A program made the translations under genes and the position numbers. Source: JABJOR01 sp965603075 (GTDB lineage Bacteria > Pseudomonadota > Alphaproteobacteria > Rhodospirillales > Casp-alpha2). Taken from it: DNA of 64,000 nucleotides. The notes beneath the pieces are model-generated. The model made no database searches. It worked only from the letters and a program-made list of their open reading frames with translations, and had not been told where the DNA came from. Positions within the stretch are counted from its first letter, which is position 1; each line of letters begins with the position of its first letter. The stretch covers positions 60,553 to 124,552 of the forward strand of contig CBFDBO010000009.1 in assembly GCA_965603075.1 (NCBI GenBank). The letters are read 5' to 3'. This document shows, piece by piece, positions 1-9,006 of the stretch.

Positions 1-19
1 TCTATAGGAGCACGTTTAT

Positions 20-2047
20 ATGGCTATATTGCTGGGTTTTGATACCGGGGGGACTTACACCGACGCGGTTATCTTTGATGAAGATAACGGCGTTTTAGCA
101 TCGGCGAAATCCCTGACCACCAAGGCTGATTTATCCATCGGTTTGGGCAAGGCGTTGAGCGCCCTACCCGAGGATCAAGTACGCGAAGCCCGGTTGGTAT
201 CGGTATCGACAACCCTTGCCACAAACGCACTGGTCGAAGCACACGCCTCGCCAGCGGCCCTTATCATCATTGGTCAGGGCCCAGAAATCATGGAACGCTC
301 AGGCCTTCGAGAACTGGTTGGGGGCGGACCTGTCGTCTATATTAAGGGCGGTCACAACGGCCAAGGCAGCGAGCAATTCCCCCTTGACGAGACAGCCTTG
401 AAATCGGCTATCCTTGAGCTGGCCCCTGAGGTGGACGCCTTTGCTGTGGCGGCGTATTTCTCGGTTCGTAACCCCGCTCACGAAAATCGCGCCCGCGATA
501 TGATCCATGATCTGACCAATCGCACGGTGACGTGTTCTCATGAATTATCCAGCAATTTAGACGCCCCGCGCCGCGCGCTGACAACCTTAATCAATGCGCG
601 ACTGATCCCGCTGCTACAAAGCCTTATTATTTCCGTGCAAAGCTTGATGCGCGATCGCGATATTAATGCCCCGTTGATGGTGGTCCGGGGGGATGGCTCG
701 CTCATATCGGCGCGTTCTGCGCTTAATCGACCTGTGGAGACTATTTTGTCTGGCCCTGCGGCCAGCGTTATCGGGGCCTCACACCTCTCCGGAGTACAGG
801 AAGGTGTGGTTTCTGACATGGGGGGGACAACCACCGATGTGGTGATGTTCTCAGACGGTCGTCCCACGGTAAATCGCGATGGGGCTATGGTTGGTGGATG
901 GCGCACCATGGTCGAGGCCGTCAACGTGCGAACCTACGGTTTGGGCGGCGACAGCGAAGTCCATCTCAGTACCGATGGCAAAGGAGACTTGCTGTTGGGT
1001 CCGCGCCGGGTGGTGCCGTTATCTTTGCTGGCATGGGAAACACCCGAGGTCATCGACGTTCTAAAAAAACAGCTCAAACGTCCGGTTGCCGCGGCCTATG
1101 ATGCCCGTTTCGCTCTCCTGTTGCGTGATACGGGCTACAGCCATACCGACGCGGACAAACGTCCAAACAAAATTGAAATCAAGATCATCGATAAAATGCG
1201 CGAAGGCCCGGTTCCTATGCATGAGATTATGGTGCTGGGCGGGGGCGAGCGGGTGTTGAACCGGTTGGTCAACGAAGGCCGCGCTGTTATAGCAGGTTTT
1301 ACCGCCTCCGATGCCAGCCACGTACTGGGTCATCAAGATAATTGGAATGCGGAGGCCGCTCAATTAGGCGCGCAATTATTCTTACGACGAATTTTTGATC
1401 AAGGATTTTGGGAAGTGGCCCAAACCGCCGAAGAATTCAGCGAGTTGATCTTCGAACGGGCCATTGTCGAAAGCGCCAAGACTGTGGCGGGGGCCGTGCT
1501 CGGCGAACATTACGGTGTGGAACCCGAACCGAGATCAAAGCTCGCCAGATTTTTACTAGAAACATCTACAGCACCCCAAAAGACGTCTCCAGAATTAATA
1601 ACCATGGAAGTTCATTTGAACCGCCCTCTGCTGGCTATTGGCGCGCCCGCTAAAACCTATTACGGCGGTGTAAATGGTGCGGGCAAACGATTGTTTGCTG
1701 ATTTAATTGATCTGCCCCACGCCGATGTGGCCAATGCCGTCGGTGCCGTGGTTGGCAGCGTTAAAGGAACAGCCGTCGTTCTGATCACCGAACCGGACCC
1801 CGGCCTTTTTCGCGCCCATAGCGACACAGGGATACAAAATTTTGCTTCCTTAGAAGACGCGTCCGCATACGGCGAAAAAATTGTTATGGAGATGGCGCAA
1901 GATCGCGCAAGAACAGCCGGGGCCTCGGAGACCGACGCGGCCTTCACCCGCGATGACATCATCGTCGATGTGGGGGGCGGCTCAACGGTATTTGTCGAAA
2001 GCAAACTGACCGCCACGGCACACGGCAGACCGGATTTAGGAACATGA
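20..2047 (+). CDS. Hydantoinase/oxoprolinase family protein (HyuA-like)
   Basis: This 675-residue protein matches the ATP-dependent hydantoinase/5-oxoprolinase A family, whose members open cyclic amides using ATP. It has the N-terminal phosphate-binding loop GFDTGGTYTDAV at about residues 6-17, a second actin-like loop SDMGGTTTDV near residue 268, and a third glycine-rich loop VDVGGGSTVF near the C-terminus. Length is normal for the A subunit. A GGAG at 7-10 lies nine bases before the ATG, which supports this start. No HyuB partner follows; the next gene is arfB, so a partner must be upstream or elsewhere if one exists. The substrate cannot be told from sequence: hydantoin, oxoproline and N-methylhydantoin are all possible. 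Confidence 0.85.
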   Translation: MAILLGFDTGGTYTDAVIFDEDNGVLASAKSLTTKADLSIGLGKALSALPEDQVREARLVSVSTTLATNALVEAHASPAALIIIGQGPEIMERSGLRELVGGGPVVYIKGGHNGQGSEQFPLDETALKSAILELAPEVDAFAVAAYFSVRNPAHENRARDMIHDLTNRTVTCSHELSSNLDAPRRALTTLINARLIPLLQSLIISVQSLMRDRDINAPLMVVRGDGSLISARSALNRPVETILSGPAASVIGASHLSGVQEGVVSDMGGTTTDVVMFSDGRPTVNRDGAMVGGWRTMVEAVNVRTYGLGGDSEVHLSTDGKGDLLLGPRRVVPLSLLAWETPEVIDVLKKQLKRPVAAAYDARFALLLRDTGYSHTDADKRPNKIEIKIIDKMREGPVPMHEIMVLGGGERVLNRLVNEGRAVIAGFTASDASHVLGHQDNWNAEAAQLGAQLFLRRIFDQGFWEVAQTAEEFSELIFERAIVESAKTVAGAVLGEHYGVEPEPRSKLARFLLETSTAPQKTSPELITMEVHLNRPLLAIGAPAKTYYGGVNGAGKRLFADLIDLPHADVANAVGAVVGSVKGTAVVLITEPDPGLFRAHSDTGIQNFASLEDASAYGEKIVMEMAQDRARTAGASETDAAFTRDDIIVDVGGGSTVFVESKLTATAHGRPDLGT

Positions 2048-2069
2048 CCCGAACGTATCGAATAATTTA

Positions 2070-2495
2070 ATGATAGAAGTCACATCCAGTATTCATTTAG
2101 ATGAGTCGGAGATCGAAGAAAGTTTTATCCGCTCCCCCGGCAGCGGTGGACAAAAAGTCAACAAGACGGAGTCCGCTTGCCAACTTCGCTTTGATGCCCG
2201 CCACAGTCGCGCCCTAAGCAACGCACTGTTTTTACGTCTGCAAAAACTCGCCGGGCGCTTAATGACAAAAGACGGCATCATCGTCATCACCGCCAACACC
2301 TATCGCGCCCAAGATCAAAACAGAAAAGACGCCCGCCAGCGGTTGATTGAAATGATCTCAGAGGCCGCCATTCCCCCCAAACACCGCCGTGCCACAAAGC
2401 CTAGCAGGTCCGCAAAAGCCAAGCGAGTGGATTCAAAAACCAAACGCGGAGACGTAAAAAAAGGCCGTGGTCGGGTTTCTAAGTCTGATTATTGA
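2070..2495 (+). CDS. arfB: Alternative ribosome-rescue factor ArfB (peptidyl-tRNA hydrolase, YaeJ)
   Basis: The 141-residue protein has the class I release-factor catalytic core, with the GGQ tripeptide in SPGSGGQKVNKTES at about residues 22-35, but no codon-recognition domain. It ends in a basic tail of Lys and Arg residues (from about residue 105). In known ArfB proteins such a tail enters the empty mRNA channel of a stalled ribosome, and GGQ releases the nascent chain. It follows the hydantoinase gene by 22 bases and may be co-transcribed, although no good Shine-Dalgarno sequence precedes the ATG. Length and architecture are typical of ArfB. Confidence 0.93.
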   Translation: MIEVTSSIHLDESEIEESFIRSPGSGGQKVNKTESACQLRFDARHSRALSNALFLRLQKLAGRLMTKDGIIVITANTYRAQDQNRKDARQRLIEMISEAAIPPKHRRATKPSRSAKAKRVDSKTKRGDVKKGRGRVSKSDY

Positions 2496-2637
2496 ACCTC
2501 GGATAAAATCCAGTCTATCCCTGCTCTACAACTATTGCGGAATTAAATCATTTCGGTGTATGGTTTTTTTGTAAGAATAAAATCAATAATTCAAATTTAT
2601 TCAGAGGACGCCCCGAGGATGACACAAGGATCACACA

Positions 2638-4233
2638 ATGGTAAAAAATAAAAATTATGACTATATCATTGTTGGGGCCGGGTCGGCGGGGTGTGTTCTG
2701 GCCAATCGACTAACGGAAGATGCGAGGATCGACGTACTCTTGGTCGAAGCCGGCGGCAGTGACCGAAATGTTTTAATCCAAATGCCGGCGGCCTGTGCAT
2801 TGGCCGCGCGGGACCCACGCTTTGATTGGGGCTATTGGACCGAACCAGAACCCCATTGTAATGATCGTAAAATTCTAGAACATCGCGGGCGGGTGCTGGG
2901 GGGCTCATCGTCCATTAACGGCATGGTCGCCAACCGGGGGAACCGTCGTGATTATGATGGCTGGGCAAGCGAGAATTTGCCAGATTGGTCTTATTCAAAC
3001 TGCCTACCTTATTTTAAAAAGATGGAGACCTCGGACAAAGGGGCGAACCAGTGGCGGGGTGATAAGGGCCCACAAGTTATAGAGACCTGTAAAGCTGACC
3101 ATCCGTTGCACCAAGCATTCTTGAAAGCTGGACAGCAATTGGGATATCCCTTTACTGAAGATCAAAACGGCGAAACCCATCAAGGGTTCCATGTTGCCCA
3201 AAGTTTTACCCACAACGGTAGCCGGTGCAGCACCGCGAAGGCTTACCTGCACCCGGTAATGTCGCGAAAAAACCTGAGCGTGGTGACAAACACCTTAACG
3301 CAGAAAATCATTTTTGATGGCAAACGCGCCGTCGGCATTGAAGCCGAACGCGAAGGTGAGCACCTTAAATTCTATGCCAGCCGAGAAGTCATTGTCAGCG
3401 GCGGCGCCATCAATTCACCACAATTGTTATTACTGTCTGGCGTTGGTGATCCTCACCACTTGTCCGAACATGGCATTGGTATTGTGGCCGACGTTCCCGC
3501 CGTGGGACAAGGTTTAGAGAACCATCAGATTGCCCCTATTTCTTACGTCACACCCAAGGGGGTTTCACTCTCCCATAAATTCAGAGGCCTGGGAAAATAT
3601 AAACTGGGTTTAGAATGGTTACTGTTTAAATCCGGCGTGGGCGCTTCTGCTATTTGTGAAACTGGGTGCTTCTTTAAAAGCTCTGACGATGTGGAATACG
3701 CCGATCTCCAACACGAATTTTATTCTCTGGCTGCCAATATAGGGAAGGAGGAATCAAACTTTTCAGATGGCTTCATGTTCTCTATGGGATTGATGCGTCC
3801 TGAAAGCCGTGGATATGTTAAATTGAAATCTGCTGATCCCAAACAACACCCAGAAATTCTCTATAATTTCTTTGATACCGAAGGGGACAAACGCGCCATG
3901 ATCAATGGTCTAAGACGGACCCGCGAAATGGCCGCACAAACGGCCTTTGATGGATTGCGGTTGGATGAAATGGCTCCCGGTAAAGCAGTGCAATCGGATG
4001 AGGAAATTCTTGCATGGCTTCGTGAAATCGCCTCGACCGAATTTCACCCCAGTTCATCGTGCCGTATGGGAACGGGTGACGATTCCGTGACCAACACAAA
4101 TGGACAAGTTCATGAAACCGAAGCCCTGCGCGTGATCGATGCCTCCATCATGCCGCACAGCGTCACGGCCAACCTAAACGCACCAACCATCATGATCGCC
4201 GAGAAGTTGGCGGATGTGATAAAGGCAACCTAG
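2638..4233 (+). CDS. GMC-family FAD oxidoreductase (choline dehydrogenase-like)
   Basis: A 531-residue glucose-methanol-choline oxidoreductase. Visible landmarks are the FAD-binding Rossmann motif VGAGSAGCVLANRL (about residues 12-25), GMC signature 1 in GRVLGGSSSINGM (about 83-95), GMC signature 2 in SGGAINSPQLLLLSGVG (about 258-274), and the C-terminal catalytic region with EFHPSSSCRMG and NAPTIMIAEK. AGGA eight bases before the ATG supports the start. The protein probably oxidises an alcohol to an aldehyde using FAD. It resembles BetA and alkane-alcohol dehydrogenases, but no betaine aldehyde dehydrogenase or BetI regulator lies nearby, so I do not assign choline as substrate. Confidence 0.9.
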   Translation: MVKNKNYDYIIVGAGSAGCVLANRLTEDARIDVLLVEAGGSDRNVLIQMPAACALAARDPRFDWGYWTEPEPHCNDRKILEHRGRVLGGSSSINGMVANRGNRRDYDGWASENLPDWSYSNCLPYFKKMETSDKGANQWRGDKGPQVIETCKADHPLHQAFLKAGQQLGYPFTEDQNGETHQGFHVAQSFTHNGSRCSTAKAYLHPVMSRKNLSVVTNTLTQKIIFDGKRAVGIEAEREGEHLKFYASREVIVSGGAINSPQLLLLSGVGDPHHLSEHGIGIVADVPAVGQGLENHQIAPISYVTPKGVSLSHKFRGLGKYKLGLEWLLFKSGVGASAICETGCFFKSSDDVEYADLQHEFYSLAANIGKEESNFSDGFMFSMGLMRPESRGYVKLKSADPKQHPEILYNFFDTEGDKRAMINGLRRTREMAAQTAFDGLRLDEMAPGKAVQSDEEILAWLREIASTEFHPSSSCRMGTGDDSVTNTNGQVHETEALRVIDASIMPHSVTANLNAPTIMIAEKLADVIKAT

Positions 4234-4865
4234 CAAGCTCGTTCTTGTACGCTATTTTTGACCGTATTAACCGATTTCTGGAATCGGCCTAACCCTTGCA
4301 GGCGGCGACTTAAAAATTCCCAGGTTTCTGGGTAGTCACCCTCATCGTCCGGGGTATCAGAAATCCAGTATAATACGGTGGCGCTATAGATGGTGCCCAG
4401 CAAGGCGCGCTTTGAATAATAATTCCAATCGGTTGCGGTATCGCCGGCGGCGTACCACATGTCATTGACCGTTCGCATGGTGGCTTGGGCAGCAAGGGGC
4501 AGATTTAACGGCATTGCCAACCAAGATAATGTCTTGCGGACGGTTTCCATATTGTTAGCGTTGATCATGATCCGGGTTTTAACGGCATTCTCAATCCGGG
4601 CGGTCATACCCATAGCATCCCAGTCATCCCGATCGTACAACTCTGTAAGCCGTTTTAACATGGTGGCATCGCTCCACTGTCCCCAAAGGTCGATAACATC
4701 ACTCACACCGCTTGGGAAAGCGCGCAACGCCATGGCGGCGTCATAACCCAGCTCTACAGCCCCGGCATTAATGGCATCCCGGCTCCAGCCATCAAAGGGG
4801 ACGTTGCCTAAGGTGGCGAGCATGATCTTTTCGCGAATTTGATCCATATCACTTGAGTCTGGCAT
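4230..4865 (-). CDS. COQ9 family protein (ubiquinone biosynthesis accessory factor)
   Basis: The 211-residue protein has a TetR-like helical N-terminus and the diagnostic COQ9 C-terminal block: an Asp-Met-Trp then GDTATDWNYYSKRALLG, followed by YWISDTP and the TWEFLSRRLQGL segment. COQ9 proteins bind lipid and support ubiquinone hydroxylation. The start codon overlaps the stop of the upstream deformylase gene by one base (TAATG on the minus strand), implying translational coupling. Its 3' end overlaps the convergent GMC gene by four bases. Confidence 0.88.
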   Translation of the reverse strand: MPDSSDMDQIREKIMLATLGNVPFDGWSRDAINAGAVELGYDAAMALRAFPSGVSDVIDLWGQWSDATMLKRLTELYDRDDWDAMGMTARIENAVKTRIMINANNMETVRKTLSWLAMPLNLPLAAQATMRTVNDMWYAAGDTATDWNYYSKRALLGTIYSATVLYWISDTPDDEGDYPETWEFLSRRLQGLGRFQKSVNTVKNSVQERAC

Positions 4866-5407
4866 TATTCGGTTTCCTCATCTTCTTCCAACATTTCTTT
4901 ATCATAACCGAAACTGACCAGATCATCCATCCGCATGGGATAAAGAATTCCATCAAGGTGGTCACATTCGTGCTGGACTACTCTTGCATGGAAGCCATCT
5001 AATTCTTTTTCCGACGTCGTGCCGTCAAAATCTGTAGAAGCCAACATTATACGCTTTGGTCGCCTGACCAATCCGGACATGCCCGGCAGGGACAGACATC
5101 CCTCTCGCAGGGTGCAAAAGGCATCTTCACCCTCACCTAAGGGGGTGATAACCGGGTTTAACAGCACAGTGGGGGCTACGCCTCGTGGGTTTTCTCCCTC
5201 GTCCCGACCTTCTGGTACGTAATATACAACGACTCGGCGGGAAACATGCACTTGTGGGGCGGCTAATCCAACACCGGGGGCATCAAACATGGTTTCTAAC
5301 ATATCTTTCACCAGAGTGATAAGCTCCGGATCATCAAAATTAACGACCGGATCGGCCGGTTTCATCAAAATGGGGTGCCCCATTCGGGCAATTTTAAGCA
5401 AAGCCAC
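4865..5407 (-). CDS. def: Peptide deformylase
   Basis: Removes the formyl group from the N-terminal methionine of nascent proteins. All three deformylase motifs are present: GVGLAAPQ, EGCLSLPG and the metal-binding HECDH in VQHECDHLDG. I prefer a GTG start at 5407, giving Val-Ala-Leu-Leu-Lys, because AAGG lies ten bases before it. An in-frame TTG six bases upstream (5413) is only four bases from that AAGG. The usual partner gene fmt is absent; instead def is coupled to the COQ9-family gene. The catalytic domain is complete and of normal length. Confidence 0.92.
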   Translation of the reverse strand: MALLKIARMGHPILMKPADPVVNFDDPELITLVKDMLETMFDAPGVGLAAPQVHVSRRVVVYYVPEGRDEGENPRGVAPTVLLNPVITPLGEGEDAFCTLREGCLSLPGMSGLVRRPKRIMLASTDFDGTTSEKELDGFHARVVQHECDHLDGILYPMRMDDLVSFGYDKEMLEEDEETE

Positions 5408-5600
5408 AATCAATCTACCTTTTTAATCAAATTTCAGTGTATTTTTCGTATTTTTTCGTATTTCGAGGACTTTCATTAAATTTTATTACACATAAGCCTT
5501 CCCAAGGCAGTATTTGCATGCTAGAACGCCACACCTTGAACAACAGGACATAGCACACATACCTACGCTGTGTCCCCCTAACATGATGAGAGATTTACAC

Positions 5601-5804
5601 TTGCAAGTTTCCGTTCGCGACAACAATGTCGATCAGGCACTCAAAGTTCTCAAAAAGAAGATGCAGCGCGAAGGCGTCTTCCGGGAAATGAAACTACGCC
5701 GCTCATACGAAAAGCCCTCTGAACGCCGTGCACGCGAAAAGGCAGAAGCTGTCCGTCGTGCCCGCAAGTTAGAGCGTAAACGCATCGAGCGCGAAGGCTT
5801 CTAA
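5601..5804 (+). CDS. rpsU: 30S ribosomal protein S21 (TTG start)
   Basis: The protein is the small basic ribosomal protein S21, with VRDNNVDQALKVLKKKMQRE, then FREMKLRRSYEKPSERR and a basic C-terminal helix. In-frame ATG codons occur at 5583 and 5586, but reading from TTG at 5601 gives a 67-residue protein beginning Met-Gln-Val-Ser-Val-Arg-Asp, which fits the usual S21 N-terminus. A GAGA-containing sequence (atgagaga, 5586-5593) lies about eight bases before this TTG, as expected for a ribosome-binding site, whereas the ATGs have no such site. S21 sits on the platform of the 30S subunit near the mRNA exit and anti-Shine-Dalgarno region. Confidence 0.93.
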   Translation: MQVSVRDNNVDQALKVLKKKMQREGVFREMKLRRSYEKPSERRAREKAEAVRRARKLERKRIEREGF

Positions 5805-5874
5805 AGCAAATTTTAGCCGCCAGCTTTCTAGGTTTGGCCTCTAAATAAGCTTACTACAGCCCACTATAATTTGA

Positions 5875-5907
5875 AACGGCGTCGCCTATTCAGGCGAGCG
5901 CCGTTTT
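5875..5907 (+). terminator. Intrinsic terminator after rpsU
   Basis: AACGGCG then TCGCCT pair with AGGCGA then CGCCGTT around a four-base ATTC loop, giving a 13-bp GC-rich stem with one bulged G at 5898. A short run of T follows. It lies about 70 bases after the S21 stop and is the only strong hairpin in the 5805-6125 gap. The rest of that gap is AT-rich, and I see no other element in it. Confidence 0.8.
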
Positions 5908-6125
5908 GTCGTGTCTGATTGTTGGGCGTATAAAACACATTATCATTTCATTTATAAGCTTTTCAGAATACAATTAAATCTGCATACTATTTATGACGTA
6001 ATTTTTATTTAACCCCCAGTTACTACGACCATGATTTGAAGTAAAAATCATGTATATAATAATAAATATATATTTGAATATTTTTGATTTATAGAACGGT
6101 TAACACATTTAATTAAGGTATGATT

Positions 6126-6917
6126 ATGGCTGATGATTTTAGTGGAATTTATGCTGGTGAATTTGAAGAAGTTGCTGAAACCGTCCGCCAAGAGACACTG
6201 GATGAAGCAGGCGATTTGGTCAATGAATTGGATGCCTTACTCAGCAACGCCAAAAGCGATAAAAACCTTATTGGTGATTTACTTAATAAAGCAATGCATA
6301 CCAGCCTAACATTGAAGAAACAGGCTAATATGGTCGGTCTTCGACTTATTGGCACAATCGCCTTTCGGATGGAAAACTATCTCAACGACATCAAAACCTT
6401 ACCTCCCGGCGGCTTAAGTGATATCCAGTTGTTCATTGACCTATTGGTCGACGTCATGGAAGGTCGGATTTCTATGGATGCGGATGCCTCTACCATCGTT
6501 CGTAAATTACCCACACACGTTACTTTCGATGAAGATGATATCGAAATTCTCAATATTGAGGTCATGCTGGTCATGCTTCATGGCACCGCATCGCATTATG
6601 TCGAACGCGAGCTTAAACAATGCGGTTATAAAGTAACCGTGGTCACCACAGTATTCGAGGCTTTCTCACTGATCGTTAGCACCAAACCTGATTTCATTAT
6701 TATTTCAGCCGTCATGCCGGAACTATACGGTATTGATCTGGCCGTCGGCTTATCAGCCATGCCCTCGACACGAAATATTCCGCTGGCATTGATAACCAGC
6801 CTGGATTCAGAAGATGATCAATTAAAATTCCTATCCAAGAGCACCCCCATCATCCGCAAAGGACCTTCCTTTGGTGATGATCTATTCAAGGCACTCGATG
6901 ATCTATTCCTGATATGA
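6126..6917 (+). CDS. Degenerate HPt plus pseudo-receiver protein
   Basis: The 263-residue protein has two parts. Residues about 25-105 look like a histidine phosphotransfer (HPt) bundle: the segment LTLKKQANMVGL aligns with the family pattern H-T-L-K-G-S-A-x-x-x-G-L, but the phosphorylated His is Leu. Residues about 140-255 look like a CheY-type receiver: in IIISAVMPEL the phospho-acceptor Asp is Ser (residue 194), and the acidic pocket of the first strand is hydrophobic (MLVML). A Thr-Ser in strand 4 and a Lys near the expected strand 5 position survive. I chose the ATG at 6126 over 6120 because AAGG lies seven bases before it. It is coupled to the next gene by an ATGA overlap. Function unknown; a phosphorylation-independent scaffold or regulator is likely. 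Confidence 0.65.
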   Translation: MADDFSGIYAGEFEEVAETVRQETLDEAGDLVNELDALLSNAKSDKNLIGDLLNKAMHTSLTLKKQANMVGLRLIGTIAFRMENYLNDIKTLPPGGLSDIQLFIDLLVDVMEGRISMDADASTIVRKLPTHVTFDEDDIEILNIEVMLVMLHGTASHYVERELKQCGYKVTVVTTVFEAFSLIVSTKPDFIIISAVMPELYGIDLAVGLSAMPSTRNIPLALITSLDSEDDQLKFLSKSTPIIRKGPSFGDDLFKALDDLFLI

Positions 6918-7531
6918 CCAATTTCACCACCAAACGGTACCACACGATCTTGCTCTATTGTGGGTTTGGCTATCTGGTCCTTTCCGGGCTTGCCCCTCAT
7001 GATAGATTGACGTGGGGTTTAGAAATATTCCCTATAATAATTGCCGTTCCTGTTTTAATGCTGACATACAGAACATTTACGTTAACAAATATTGCTTATA
7101 ATTTAATTTTTATTCAAAGCCTGATTTTGATCCATGGCGGTGAGCACACTTACGCGCTTGCCCCTATTGGGAGCTGGTTACAAGAATCGTTTGATTTAGC
7201 GCGCAATCCTTACGACCGCATTGGCCATTTGGCACAGGGTTTTATTCCCGCCATCATCGCAAGAGAAATACTCTTACGAAAAAGCCCTCTACAACCCGGA
7301 AAATGGCTAAGCTTTATCGTCGTATGTTTCTGCCTGGCTTTCAGCGCCTTCTACGAGATGATTGAATGGTGGGCTGCCATTTCCCTTGATCAATCTGCCG
7401 AGGCTTTCCTCGGCACTCAGGGCGACCCATGGGATACCCAATGGGATATGTTCTTAGCCTTATGTGGCGCCTGTTTATCATTAGCCCTTTTATCACGTCT
7501 ACACGATAAACAATTACTTCGCTTAAATTGA
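6914..7531 (+). CDS. DUF2238 (YjdF-like) inner-membrane protein
   Basis: A 205-residue polytopic membrane protein with about six hydrophobic segments. It carries features typical of the DUF2238/YjdF family: HGGEHTYA, then NPYDRIGHLAQGFIPA, FYEMIEWW, and the TQGDPWDTQWDM block near the C-terminus. These conserved His, Asp, Glu and Trp residues suggest a buried polar site, but no reaction is known to me. Its ATG overlaps the stop of the pseudo-receiver gene (ATGA), so the two are probably made together. Confidence 0.82.
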   Translation: MTNFTTKRYHTILLYCGFGYLVLSGLAPHDRLTWGLEIFPIIIAVPVLMLTYRTFTLTNIAYNLIFIQSLILIHGGEHTYALAPIGSWLQESFDLARNPYDRIGHLAQGFIPAIIAREILLRKSPLQPGKWLSFIVVCFCLAFSAFYEMIEWWAAISLDQSAEAFLGTQGDPWDTQWDMFLALCGACLSLALLSRLHDKQLLRLN

Positions 7532-7535
7532 ACAA

Positions 7536-7568
7536 AGAAAAACGGCGGCACCTGAATGGTACCGCCGC
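7536..7568 (-). terminator. Intrinsic terminator after pntB
   Basis: On the minus strand CGGCGG-T-ACC pairs with GGT-G-CCGCCG around a five-base loop, with one A-C mismatch, and is followed by GTTTTTCTTT. It lies about 35 bases past the pntB stop. The hairpin also follows the convergent DUF2238 gene and could serve it, but only the minus-strand side has a good T run. Confidence 0.75.
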
Positions 7569-7602
7569 TTAATAATAATCTCGCCGCAGGGATTATATAT
7601 TC

Positions 7603-8994
7603 TTATAAATTTTGGGCGATCGATTCTGTCATTGTTTTCGCATCACCAAATAACATCATGGTGTTATCAGCGTAGAATAAGGGATTATCCACCCCTGCGT
7701 AACCGACAGAGAGCGAGCGTTTCAAGAACAACACGGTCCCGGCTTTCTCCACATCCAAGATCGGCATACCAGCGATCGCGCTGGTTGGATCGGTCTTGGC
7801 GATTGGATTGGTCACATCGTTGGCACCAATGACAAAGGCCACATCCGCAGAGGAGAACTCTGGATTGATTTCTTCTAATTCGAATACTTCGTCATAAGGA
7901 ATGTTGGCTTCAGCCAGCAACACGTTCATGTGACCCGGCATACGACCCGCAACCGGATGGATAGCATACTTAACCTCCACACCCTCTTCTTTGAGCTTAT
8001 CAGCCATCTCACGCAGGGCGTGTTGCGCTTGCGATACGGCCATACCGTAACCGGGAACGATAATAACTTTGGACGCATTCTTCATAATGAAGGCTGCATC
8101 ATCACCCGCCCCAGAACGAACAGATTTATCAGACGGAGCAGATGCCGCGCCGCCAGCGACCGCGTCGCCACCAAAGCCGCCCAGCAACACATTCACAATC
8201 GAGCGGTTCATGCCTTTACACATGATGTAACTCAGAATTGCACCGGATGACCCCACAAGGGCGCCTGTAATGATCAGTGCTGGATTGGAAAGAGTAAAAC
8301 CAATGCCACAAGCCGCCCAACCTGAATATGAATTCAGCATGGAAACAACCACAGGCATATCCGCACCACCGATAGGGATGATCAGCATGAAACCAATTGC
8401 AAAGGCCAGTGCCACCAACAACCAATAGGCCGAAACCGCTTCAGACGTTGCAAAGGTCACAATAGCACCCACGATCACCACGCCAACAATGGCATTTAGA
8501 AAATGTTGGCCGGGGAACGTAATGGGGTTGCCGCTCATGATGCCTTTTAATTTGGCAAAGGCGATGATAGATCCCGAGAACGTGATGGCACCAATGGCGG
8601 CCCCCAGGGACATCTCGACTAGCGAGCCGGCATGGATACTGCCCGGTGAACCGATGCCGTAAGCTTCCGGATTATAAAACGCAGCGGTTGCCACAAACAC
8701 AGCAGCCAAACCAACCAACGAGTGAAATGCTGCCACCAATTCTGGCAACGACCGCATATCAATTTTAAGGGCGGCAAAAGTACCAATGCTACCACCAATC
8801 AAGATCGCAACAAAGATCAGCGTGTAACTCATCACGCTTTGATCCAGCAGTGTGGTACCAATAGCAATCACCATACCGATGATGCCGAGTATGTTACCCC
8901 GTCTGGAACTGTCTGGGGAGCTGAGCCCGCGAAGGGCAAGGATGAAGCAAACCGAAGAGATCAGGTATGCAAAACCAGTCATATTAGCTGTCAT
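7603..8994 (-). CDS. pntB: NAD(P) transhydrogenase subunit beta
   Basis: The 463-residue PntB subunit carries about nine membrane helices (residues 5-260) and a C-terminal NADP(H)-binding domain III. The latter begins with the dinucleotide-fold segment VIIVPGYGMAVSQAQHALRE, followed by HPVAGRMPGHMNVLLAEA and FVIGANDVTNP. With PntA it couples proton entry to hydride transfer from NADH to NADP+, supplying NADPH. It is the last gene of a three-gene operon, 12 bases after pntAB. Length is normal. Confidence 0.97.
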   Translation of the reverse strand: MTANMTGFAYLISSVCFILALRGLSSPDSSRRGNILGIIGMVIAIGTTLLDQSVMSYTLIFVAILIGGSIGTFAALKIDMRSLPELVAAFHSLVGLAAVFVATAAFYNPEAYGIGSPGSIHAGSLVEMSLGAAIGAITFSGSIIAFAKLKGIMSGNPITFPGQHFLNAIVGVVIVGAIVTFATSEAVSAYWLLVALAFAIGFMLIIPIGGADMPVVVSMLNSYSGWAACGIGFTLSNPALIITGALVGSSGAILSYIMCKGMNRSIVNVLLGGFGGDAVAGGAASAPSDKSVRSGAGDDAAFIMKNASKVIIVPGYGMAVSQAQHALREMADKLKEEGVEVKYAIHPVAGRMPGHMNVLLAEANIPYDEVFELEEINPEFSSADVAFVIGANDVTNPIAKTDPTSAIAGMPILDVEKAGTVLFLKRSLSVGYAGVDNPLFYADNTMMLFGDAKTMTESIAQNL

Positions 8995-9006
8995 TTCATG
9001 TCCCCT

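Noticed and set aside
5440..5465. TTTTTCGTATT repeated twice between def and rpsU
   Set aside because: Short, AT-rich repeat with no further copies; may be chance.
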